Source: Fibrobacter sp.
GTDB taxonomy: Bacteria; Fibrobacterota; Fibrobacteria; Fibrobacterales; Fibrobacteraceae
Reading direction: 5' to 3'
Assembly (NCBI GenBank): GCA_016295375.1
Contig: JAEDLI010000114.1
Coordinates: forward strand, 1-6,961
DNA: 6,961 nt
Position 1 is the first letter of the stretch. The number at the start of each line of letters is the position of its first letter. Below are positions 1 to 4,408 of the stretch, piece by piece. Position numbers and translations under genes: made by a program. Under the pieces are notes generated by a model that ran no database searches, was not told where the DNA came from, and saw only the letters and a list, made by a program, of their open reading frames with translations.

Positions 1-185
1 GTTTTACCCCAACCCACAATGTTGTGCCAGTCGGTCTGTTCTTTCTGCTCGCCGTTGTTGTCGCGGTAACGACGGCTGGTGGCGAGGGAGAAGGAGACGC
101 GCTTGCGTCCACCGGTCTGGCTCATGCGGAATTCAGGGTCCTTACCAATATTGCCAATGAGCATCACTTTGTTCAAATAAGCCAT
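1..185 (-). CDS. ssb: Single-stranded DNA-binding protein SSB, N-terminal part
   Basis: The gene reads leftwards from the ATG at 185-183 and leaves the window, so only the first 61 residues are visible. The protein starts MAYLNKVMLIGNIGKDPEFR, the classic first strand and turn of the SSB OB-fold. It continues through VSFSLATSRRYRD and ends in TDWHNIVGWGK, the conserved Trp-His segment that contacts single-stranded DNA. SSB binds and protects single-stranded DNA in replication, repair and recombination, normally as a tetramer; the C-terminal tail that recruits partners lies outside the window. A purine-rich AAAGGA stands about 6 bases before the ATG. It is transcribed divergently from the NamZ-like gene. 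Identification rests on the sequence of this conserved region and is firm despite the truncation by the window edge. Confidence 0.95.
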   Translation of the reverse strand, partial: MAYLNKVMLIGNIGKDPEFRMSQTGGRKRVSFSLATSRRYRDNNGEQKEQTDWHNIVGWGK

Positions 186-310
186 AATTTATCCTTTGCT
201 TTTTTTGTTCACGGGGGAAAAATAAAAAAATACGCTTGTCATTTTTGTCATTTTTTAGGGAAATATTCCCCTCTAGGGTAAAAATTTCTTAAACCTGGCT
301 TTAGAAAGCC
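186..310 (-). promoter_or_regulatory. Upstream region of ssb with two small palindromes
   Basis: This AT-rich stretch precedes ssb. It contains GGGAAATATTCCC (258-270, 5-bp arms) and GGCTTTAGAAAGCC (297-310, 6-bp arms), plus a tandem TTGTCATTT word around 236-253. On the minus strand the tandem word reads as two ATGACA copies, weakly -35-like. The palindromes could be operators or small hairpins for ssb. I see no convincing -35/-10 pair and give this as a candidate only. Confidence 0.3.
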
Positions 311-331
311 CTTTCTTGAAATGTCCGCCCA

Positions 332-422
332 TTCCCTAACTCTTAATTCTTAATTTTTAACACATCTCGTAAACCTTCATTTCCACATTCCTAACCCCTA
401 GATCCTAAATCCTAATCCCTAT
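332..422. repeat. Degenerate CTAA-word repeat before the NamZ-like gene
   Basis: Two blocks (about 332-361 and 388-422) are built from variations of the word CCTAA/TCTTAA with a spacing of about 7-9 bases, for example CCTAAATCCTAATCCCTA at 404-421. The pyrimidine-rich strand is the plus strand. The second block ends three bases before the ATG at 426, so it occupies the place where a ribosome-binding site would normally be. Function is unknown; it looks like drifted tandem repeat DNA. Confidence 0.6.
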
Positions 423-425
423 CAT

Positions 426-1523
426 ATGGTCTCTCTCGCACTCTCCCGTTTTGAAAAGGCTTTTCCCGCAAACCTCAAGGGCAAGCGCCTCGGCGCTGTC
501 CTCCACCCGGCATCAGTTCTCCCGGACCTGCACTACACTCTCGACCTTCTCAAGGAATACAACGGCAAGCTGTTCATGCTTTCGGCGCTCTTTGGCCCGC
601 AGCACGGCATCAAAGGTCACACCCAGGACAACATGATTGAGTGGGAAGGCTATACCGACCCCGAACTGGGTATTCCCGTCTATAGCCTCTATGGCGAACA
701 CCGCGAACCCACGCCCGAAATGCTCAGCCACGTGGACATGATGCTCGTGGACCTGCAGGATGTTGGCGCCCGCTACTACACGTTCATCTGGACGCTGTTC
801 CTTTGTATGAAAGCCTGCGAGAAGGCGGGCATCCCCGTTATCGTGGTGGACCGTCCGAACCCCATCAACTGTATCGACGAAGAAGGCCCGGTGCTTGACT
901 TGAATTACACGAGTTTTGTGGGCCTGCACAGTATCCGCACCCGCCACGCAAAGACGATTGGCGAATTGGCGGTGCAGTTCAAGGAGGAACGCTTCCCCAA
1001 GTGCGAACTCTACGTGCTGGGCATGGAAGGTTACGACAAAAAGATGTGGTACGACCAGACCGGACTCCCGTGGATTTTGCCGAGCCCCAACATGCCCACC
1101 CTCGATACCGCGATTGTTTACCCCGGCATGTGCCTGTTCGAGGCCACCAACGTGAGTGAAGGCCGCGGCACCACCCGCCCGTTCGAAATTTTCGGCGCCC
1201 CGTTTATTGATGCCGTCAAGCTCTGCAAGTACATGAACGGATTGAAATTGCCCGGCGTGTATTTCCGCGAGAACTACTTCCAGCCCACGTTCCACAAGGG
1301 CGCGGGCCAGATTTGCGGCGGCGCGCAGATTCACGTGCTCGACCGCGACAAGTTCCGTAGTTTTGACATGGCGGTAAAACTGTTGCAGTACATCTTCAAC
1401 GAGTACCCGAAGGATTTTGCCTGGAAACAGCCGCCCTACGAATACGAATTCAAGAAGCTGCCCATTGACATTTTGCTCGGCAACGGCACATTTAGACGAG
1501 ACTATATAGAGACAAGCATTTAA
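426..1523 (+). CDS. DUF1343 / NamZ-like exo-beta-N-acetylmuramidase (GH171 family), possibly C-terminally shortened
   Basis: This 365-residue protein matches the DUF1343 family, whose characterised member NamZ removes N-acetylmuramic acid from the non-reducing ends of peptidoglycan fragments. Family landmarks in order: LKGKRLG (17-23), FGPQHGIKG (56-64, usually FSPEHG), LPVYSLYG-like IPVYSLYG (83-90), LVDLQDVGARYYT (107-119), DRPNPI (142-147), EGPVLD (153-158), MWYDQTGLPW (207-216), SPNMPTLDTA (220-229) and SEGRGTTRPFE (244-254). There is no signal peptide or lipobox, so a cytoplasmic role in murein recycling is likelier than secretion (inference). The protein stops right after RRDYIETSI. Relatives I remember go on for a further few dozen residues of helix ending in a KYLLY-like tail, and here a repeat begins at that point. 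No Shine-Dalgarno precedes the ATG. The start is chosen because it places the LKGKR segment at the usual distance. Confidence 0.85.
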   Translation: MVSLALSRFEKAFPANLKGKRLGAVLHPASVLPDLHYTLDLLKEYNGKLFMLSALFGPQHGIKGHTQDNMIEWEGYTDPELGIPVYSLYGEHREPTPEMLSHVDMMLVDLQDVGARYYTFIWTLFLCMKACEKAGIPVIVVDRPNPINCIDEEGPVLDLNYTSFVGLHSIRTRHAKTIGELAVQFKEERFPKCELYVLGMEGYDKKMWYDQTGLPWILPSPNMPTLDTAIVYPGMCLFEATNVSEGRGTTRPFEIFGAPFIDAVKLCKYMNGLKLPGVYFRENYFQPTFHKGAGQICGGAQIHVLDRDKFRSFDMAVKLLQYIFNEYPKDFAWKQPPYEYEFKKLPIDILLGNGTFRRDYIETSI

Positions 1524-1597
1524 TTGATGTGTAATGTGGAGTGTGTAATGTGAAATTAAAATTACTCACTACACATCTCACATTTCACACCTCACAC
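1524..1597. repeat. Imperfect inverted repeat of GTGTAATGTG words
   Basis: The left arm (1526-1556) contains the exact 11-mer TGTGTAATGTG twice, at 1528-1538 and 1542-1552. The right arm (1561-1597) is made of complementary words such as CACATCTCACATTTCACAC. The arms meet at an AAATTAAAATT centre and can fold imperfectly. The repeat starts immediately after the NamZ stop codon and ends at the hairpin before the superoxide dismutase gene. It has no U-tract, so it is not a standard terminator. Function is unknown. Confidence 0.65.
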
Positions 1598-1620
1598 CGC
1601 GGCGTAGCCGCGAAAAGGAG
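1598..1620 (+). promoter_or_regulatory. GC hairpin abutting a strong Shine-Dalgarno of the superoxide dismutase gene
   Basis: CGCGGC (1598-1603) and GCCGCG (1607-1612) form a perfect 6-bp stem with a GTA loop. It is followed at once by AAAAGGAG (1613-1620), five bases before the ATG at 1626. The Shine-Dalgarno supports this start. A hairpin touching the ribosome-binding site could stabilise the mRNA 5' end or modulate initiation, but it may simply be a dispersed repeat. Confidence 0.55.
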
Positions 1621-1625
1621 ACACA

Positions 1626-2225
1626 ATGACTGAACAGAAAAACGGAAAATTTGAAATGCCCGCCCTCCCGTATGCAGCGGCGGACCTGGCCCCGGCCCTC
1701 AGCGCCGAAACCATCGAGTTCCACTACGGCAAGCACCTGCAGACCTACCTGAACAACCTGAACGCGGCGCTTCCGGGCAGCGCCTTCGAAGGCAAGTCCC
1801 TCGAAGACATCGTGAAAACCTCCGAAGGCGGCGTTTTCAACAACGCGGGCCAATTCCTGAACCACTCCATGTATTTCCTGCAGTTTGCCGCCCCGAAGGC
1901 CGGCAACGCCCCCTCGGGCAAGATCGCGGAAGCCATCGCTCGCGACTTCGGCTCCTTCGAGAAGTTCCAGGAAGAATTCCAGGCGAAGGGTGCCGGCCTC
2001 TTCGGTTCCGGCTGGGTCTGGCTCTCCGCCGATGCGAGCGGCAAGCTCGTGATTACGCAGGAAGGCAACGCCCAGAACCCCCTCACCAAGAGTCTCAAGC
2101 CGCTCCTCACGTTCGACGTGTGGGAACATGCCTACTACATCGACTACCGTAATCGCCGTCCGGATTACCTCAAGGCGCTCTGGAGCATCGTCAACTGGGA
2201 AGTGGTGAACAAACGACTGGGGTAG
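1626..2225 (+). CDS. sodB: Iron-type (Fe/Mn family) superoxide dismutase
   Basis: This 199-residue protein is a full-length Fe/Mn superoxide dismutase, converting superoxide to hydrogen peroxide and oxygen in the cytoplasm. The four metal ligands can be placed: His33 (FHYGKH), His80 (NHSMYF), and Asp164 and His168 within the DVWEHAYY signature (164-171). The active-site glutamine lies in NNAGQFLNH (Gln76), the position typical of iron enzymes, so I call it SodB-like. The GNAQNPL segment (147-153) resembles the Bacteroides-type enzymes, some of which accept either metal. There is no signal peptide. The start is fixed by a strong Shine-Dalgarno. In a strict anaerobe it would serve during oxygen exposure (inference). 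It follows the NamZ-like gene on the same strand, but the 102-bp repeat-filled gap gives no reason to link their functions. Confidence 0.95.
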   Translation: MTEQKNGKFEMPALPYAAADLAPALSAETIEFHYGKHLQTYLNNLNAALPGSAFEGKSLEDIVKTSEGGVFNNAGQFLNHSMYFLQFAAPKAGNAPSGKIAEAIARDFGSFEKFQEEFQAKGAGLFGSGWVWLSADASGKLVITQEGNAQNPLTKSLKPLLTFDVWEHAYYIDYRNRRPDYLKALWSIVNWEVVNKRLG

Positions 2226-2255
2226 ATGCTGGGTATAAGTCGAAGTATATGGGGT

Positions 2256-2277
2256 GGGGGAAAGCCTTCCCCTGGCT
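2256..2277. repeat. GC-rich hairpin repeat between convergent genes
   Basis: GGGGAA/TTCCCC arms around an AGCC loop (2257-2272) match the hairpin core of the repeats at 4062 and 4246. It lies in the 63-bp gap between the ends of the superoxide dismutase and acetyltransferase genes. It could work as a bidirectional transcription barrier but has no U-tract. Confidence 0.5.
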
Positions 2278-2288
2278 TCTGCTGTATG

Positions 2289-2888
2289 TCATCCCCGCGT
2301 TTTTTCTTGTCCAACCTTCTTGAGAACGCGGCAGGGGTTGCCTACGGCAACGACACCCTGCGGGATGTCCCGTGTGACCACGCTCCCCGCCCCGATAACA
2401 CTTCCTGCACCGATTGTCACTCCGCCACAAATGGTCACGTTTCCTGCAATCCAGCAGTTATCTTCGATGGTAATGGGTTTTGCGTATTCCAGGTCGGTGA
2501 GGCTTCCGTCGGGTTTTTCGAACATGTTGCGTTCTTGCCAGCGAAGCGGGTGCATGGGCGTGAGTATTGAAACGTTCGGACCGATAAATACGTTGTTTCC
2601 GATGCTTACCGGGGCACAATCCAGAACGGTAAAATTGAAGTTTACGTAACTCTTTTCGCCAATGCGGGTGTTGCACCCGTAATCAAAAAAGATGGGCCCC
2701 TGCAGGTAAACGCCCTTGGCGGGGGATTCCCCTAGAATCTGAGCAAGGGTGTTTTCGCGGTACTTGTCCGTTTCCAGTAGGCTGTTGTATTGTTGGCATA
2801 GGGCGTGGCATGCGCTTCTTCTGGATGCAAGCTCCTTGTCACTGGGGTCGTATAGCTCGCCTGCAAGCATTTTTTCTTTTTCGGTCAT
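2289..2888 (-). CDS. Hexapeptide-repeat sugar O-acetyltransferase (maltose acetyltransferase type)
   Basis: This 199-residue protein has the layout of the Maa/LacA/NodL acetyltransferases, which move acetyl from acetyl-CoA to a sugar hydroxyl. The N-terminal Mac domain begins MTEKEKMLAGELYDPSDKEL (1-20). It is followed by left-handed beta-helix hexapeptide repeats, seen as IGEKSYVNFN (76-85), SIGNNVFIGPNVSI (95-108) and later VTIGAGSVIGAGSVV. The presumed catalytic His113 lies in TPMHPL (110-115). It should be a cytoplasmic trimer. The acceptor sugar cannot be read from sequence; maltose, glucose or a cell-envelope sugar are all possible. It lies 34 bases downstream of the transpeptidase-like gene and may be co-transcribed, but it also has its own candidate -10 very close to the ATG and no Shine-Dalgarno. 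The last codons (ACG CGG GGA TGA) fall in a repeat-like CGCGGGGATGACA string. Confidence 0.9.
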   Translation of the reverse strand: MTEKEKMLAGELYDPSDKELASRRSACHALCQQYNSLLETDKYRENTLAQILGESPAKGVYLQGPIFFDYGCNTRIGEKSYVNFNFTVLDCAPVSIGNNVFIGPNVSILTPMHPLRWQERNMFEKPDGSLTDLEYAKPITIEDNCWIAGNVTICGGVTIGAGSVIGAGSVVTRDIPQGVVAVGNPCRVLKKVGQEKTRG

Positions 2889-2894
2889 AGCAAC

Positions 2895-2906
2895 AATATA
2901 TAAAAT
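2895..2906 (-). promoter_or_regulatory. Candidate -10 element of the acetyltransferase gene
   Basis: On the minus strand the sequence reads ATTTTATATATT, followed by only six bases (GTTGCT) before the ATG. The same 12-mer occurs upstream of the antitoxin gene (4034-4045). If TATATT is the -10, transcription would start at or next to the start codon. I see no convincing -35. Confidence 0.4.
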
Positions 2907-2922
2907 GGTTGAACTCGATTTT

Positions 2923-3363
2923 CTAGGGCTTGATGGTTATCGGGGTTCCGTCCTTGACGGCTTCGTAAATTTCTTCGATTTCGTCGTTGGTGACCGCGAT
3001 GCAGCCGGCGGTCCAGTCTTTCCACTTGTGCCAGAATTTAAAGAGGAATGCGGGAACCTTGTTCGGGTAGCCGTGAATCATGATGTCGCCGCCGGGTTCG
3101 TAGTTGTCAACTTTTGCAGCATTGATTTGTTCCGCGCTCGGGTACGAAATTCGGAGCGATAAATGGAACTTGCTTTTGGGGTTGTGAAGCACGATGGTGT
3201 AGTCGCCTTCGGGCGTCTTGTTGTCGCCGGACTTAACCTTAGCGCCCATGGGATTCTTGCCAAGTGAAATCCTGTAAGTCTTGACAACGGTCTCGCCGTT
3301 TCGCAAGTGCATTTGGCGCTTTGCCTTTTCTACGAGAATGTTGTCAATGGGTGTGAAGAGCAT
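2923..3363 (-). CDS. YkuD-fold L,D-transpeptidase-like protein (YafK/ErfK type) without signal peptide
   Basis: This 146-residue protein is a YkuD-domain protein of the YafK/ErfK type. Such proteins make or cut peptide bonds at meso-diaminopimelate in peptidoglycan through a cysteine acyl-enzyme. Visible landmarks are IDNILVEKAKR (6-16), TPEGDYTI (50-57), HLSLRISYP (67-75), GGDIMIHG with His97 (91-98) and DWTAGCIAVTN with catalytic Cys121 (116-126). The domain is complete, but there is no signal peptide: the ATG at 3363 opens directly on the domain. The frame stays open for 23 codons upstream without an ATG or any hydrophobic stretch. The duplicated fragment at 4094-4216 starts at the same ATG, which supports this start. 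Either it acts in the cytoplasm, is exported by another route, or lost its leader. It lies 69 bases after the toxin gene and 34 before the acetyltransferase gene. Confidence 0.85.
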   Translation of the reverse strand: MLFTPIDNILVEKAKRQMHLRNGETVVKTYRISLGKNPMGAKVKSGDNKTPEGDYTIVLHNPKSKFHLSLRISYPSAEQINAAKVDNYEPGGDIMIHGYPNKVPAFLFKFWHKWKDWTAGCIAVTNDEIEEIYEAVKDGTPITIKP

Positions 3364-3369
3364 GGGTTT
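3253..3369. repeat. 117-bp direct repeat, copy 1 (start of the intact transpeptidase gene)
   Basis: This segment aligns without gaps to 4106-4222, with 16 mismatches by hand count (about 86% identity). Copy 1 is the first 37 codons of the intact transpeptidase-like gene plus six bases upstream of its ATG. The two copies face the same way and bracket the toxin-antitoxin genes, so recombination between them could delete about 850 bp. Confidence 0.85.
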
Positions 3370-3432
3370 CTGAATCCTATCCGCCCAAAAACTTGGAGTA
3401 ATTCCGACCGACCTTTTGTTTTGTAGATGTCG

Positions 3433-3747
3433 TTATCGAATTAATGAAATGATGTTTCTTCGGTTGTACAGAATCCGAGCAACTGTTATTGTTTTTGAGT
3501 TTTCGTCAACCCAATAGAATATGGAATAGTTCTGTACGACCAACTTTCTGAAGTCGTGTTTTAGTGGCTTTATGGGGGTGTAGGCTGGCTGTGAATATGG
3601 AAAATCGGCTAATGAGTCAATGTCGTCAACGATGCGCTTGATAAGCTCCGTTGCGGCTTTGGGCATCCCGAGTTCATTAGAAATGTGCGCGGCCGCACTC
3701 TTCAAATCAGACAGGGCTAAGGGTAGATATTCTACTCTGTAGTTCAT
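3433..3747 (-). CDS. RelE/ParE-family toxin
   Basis: This 104-residue protein has the RelE/ParE fold pattern. It opens with a short strand (MNYRVEYLPLALSDL), then an amphipathic helical hairpin with LIKRIVDDIDSLADFP (35-50). Next comes the beta-sheet with FRKLVVQNYSIFYWVDE (66-82), ending in the typical VARILYNRRNI (89-99). Family members are ribosome-dependent mRNA endonucleases or gyrase inhibitors; which applies here cannot be decided. The ATG overlaps the antitoxin stop codon by four bases (ATGA at 3747-3744), so translation is coupled and the toxin is made only with its antitoxin. The protein is full length and its conserved basic residues (Arg67, Lys68, Arg91, Arg96, Arg97) are present, so I expect it to be active. 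Confidence 0.9.
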   Translation of the reverse strand: MNYRVEYLPLALSDLKSAAAHISNELGMPKAATELIKRIVDDIDSLADFPYSQPAYTPIKPLKHDFRKLVVQNYSIFYWVDENSKTITVARILYNRRNIISLIR

Positions 3748-4010
3748 ACAGCGGTAAGTTGTCCGATTTCTTTTAGGATTTCTTCTGAAGTATATCTTTT
3801 GGTGGATTCTTGCGCCTGCAGTTCGGCTTCATGTAACTTGGCATAGATTTCATTTTCAATTTGAAAATGGGCAAACGCTTCCATGCTCATAAGAACCATG
3901 TCGCCATAGCCGTCTTTAGTCAAGAACACAGGCTGTCCAGATTCGTGGACGGTCTTGGAAATGTCTTCGAGACAATCTTGCAAGTCTGAAACGGGTCTTA
4001 TGGCATTCAT
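3744..4010 (-). CDS. Phd/YefM-family antitoxin
   Basis: This 88-residue protein is the antitoxin partner of the following toxin gene. The N-terminal DNA-binding half shows the Phd/YefM signature: RPVSDLQDCLEDISKTV (5-21), GQPVFLTKDGYGDMVLMSMEAF (25-46). The second half is a charged helical tail (IENEIYAKLHEAELQAQ onward) expected to wrap around and neutralise the toxin. Such antitoxins repress their own operon, more tightly in complex with toxin. A TGAGG Shine-Dalgarno-like string precedes the ATG at 4010, and a candidate -10 lies at 4034-4045. ACCGGT (4020-4025) between them is a small palindrome that could be part of an operator (weak inference). The gene order is the normal one, antitoxin first. 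Confidence 0.9.
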   Translation of the reverse strand: MNAIRPVSDLQDCLEDISKTVHESGQPVFLTKDGYGDMVLMSMEAFAHFQIENEIYAKLHEAELQAQESTKRYTSEEILKEIGQLTAV

Positions 4011-4015
4011 ATAAA

Positions 4016-4045
4016 CCTCACCGGTATAAGCATAATATATAAAAT
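4016..4045 (-). promoter_or_regulatory. Candidate promoter and leader of the toxin-antitoxin operon
   Basis: On the minus strand ATTTTATATATT (4045-4034) supplies a possible -10 TATATT. The leader would be about 17-20 bases long and includes ACCGGT and a GTGAGG ribosome-binding string. The 12-mer is identical to the one before the acetyltransferase gene. No clear -35 is seen. Confidence 0.45.
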
Positions 4046-4061
4046 TTTGCGAGAAAGGGTA

Positions 4062-4102
4062 GGGGGAAGCCTCCCCCTCGCTACGGCTCCGCCTTAAAAC
4101 CC
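4062..4102. repeat. GC-rich dispersed repeat, complete copy
   Basis: GGGGGA/TCCCCC arms around AGCC (4062-4077) are followed by TCGCTACGGCTCCGCC and TTAAAACCC. The same order of parts is seen, interrupted, at 4246-4402, ending GGCTCCGCCCTAAAACCC. The repeat runs into the broken end of the transpeptidase fragment: its TTAAAACCC encodes the last codons and the stop of that fragment. Confidence 0.65.
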
Positions 4103-4216
4103 AACATTCTTGCCCAAAGAAATTCTGTACGTCTTGACAAATGTCTCGCCGTTGCGCAGGTGCATTAGGCGCTTCGCTTTTTCTACGAGAATGTTGTCGA
4201 TGGGTGAGGTGAGCAT
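4094..4216 (-). pseudogene. Truncated copy of the L,D-transpeptidase-like gene
   Basis: From the ATG at 4216 the reading frame encodes MLTSPIDNILVEKAKRLMHL and continues to ISLGKN. It differs from the intact protein at only 4 of its first 37 residues, then reads VGF and stops. The TPEGDY, HG and catalytic Cys segments are all missing, so it cannot be an active enzyme. The break lies exactly where the GC-rich repeat of 4062-4102 begins. Most of the 16 base differences from the intact copy are silent, suggesting both copies were under selection before this one was cut. The frame is also open upstream to an ATG at 4357, but that stretch is repeat DNA and the internal ATG matches the intact gene. 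Confidence 0.85.
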
Positions 4217-4222
4217 GGGTTT
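4106..4222. repeat. 117-bp direct repeat, copy 2 (transpeptidase fragment)
   Basis: This is the partner of 3253-3369 at a constant offset of 853 bases. Similarity ends on the right just after the AAACCC before the ATG, and on the left at the GC-rich repeat. Confidence 0.85.
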
Positions 4223-4245
4223 AGTGAAATTTAAATAAAAAAAGA

Positions 4246-4402
4246 GGGGAAAGCCTTCCCACCACCTAAAGGTGGCCATATACACTACAAGTGTCCAAAG
4301 GTCGCTGCAGCCTTGCCCTTCTGTCACCCTGGAGCGGAGCGATAGGGTCCATGGCAAGTCTTCCGCTTCCCCTTCGCCTAGGGCTCCGCCCTAAAACCCT
4401 AG
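4246..4402. repeat. Mosaic of small hairpin repeats; GC-rich repeat apparently split by an insert
   Basis: This gap between the methyltransferase end and the transpeptidase fragment contains a series of palindromes: GGGAA/TTCCC around AGCC (4247-4260), CCACC/GGTGG (4262-4275), ACACT/AGTGT (4282-4294), GCTGCAGC (4304-4311), a two-part hairpin (4312-4358) and AGGGC/GCCCT (4380-4392). The outer parts match the uninterrupted repeat at 4062-4102. The 105 bases between (4261-4365) look inserted, because CTTCCC occurs on both sides (4255-4260 and 4366-4371). No protein gene is visible here. Confidence 0.6.
4312..4358. repeat. Two-part hairpin, REP-like element
   Basis: The outer arms CTTGCC (4312-4317) and GGCAAG (4353-4358) enclose inner arms ACCCT (4326-4330) and AGGGT (4344-4348). 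The loop GGAGCGGAGCGAT resembles widespread REP-like intergenic sequences with a GAGCGGAGCGA core that I recall from many genomes. It could act as a transcript stabiliser or terminator for the methyltransferase mRNA, but no U-tract follows. Confidence 0.5.
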
Positions 4403-4408
4403 AATTGA

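Noticed and set aside
24..281. 85-codon plus-strand open frame with a hydrophobic start
   Set aside because: It is antisense to ssb, whose protein sequence is unmistakable; the hydrophobic start is a by-product of the opposite coding strand.
513..1334. 273-codon minus-strand open frame inside the NamZ-like gene
   Set aside because: It is a shadow of a GC-rich gene; the plus-strand protein carries all family motifs.
1465..1508. TTGACA at 1465 and TATATA at 1503 as a promoter for the superoxide dismutase gene
   Set aside because: The spacing of about 32 bases is far too long for a standard promoter.
1524..1597. CRISPR array
   Set aside because: The repeats are short, degenerate and inverted, with no unique spacers and no cas genes nearby.
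4217..4357. N-terminal extension of the transpeptidase relic from an ATG at 4357
   Set aside because: The stretch is hairpin-repeat DNA and the intact homolog starts at the position equal to 4216; the open frame is most likely chance.
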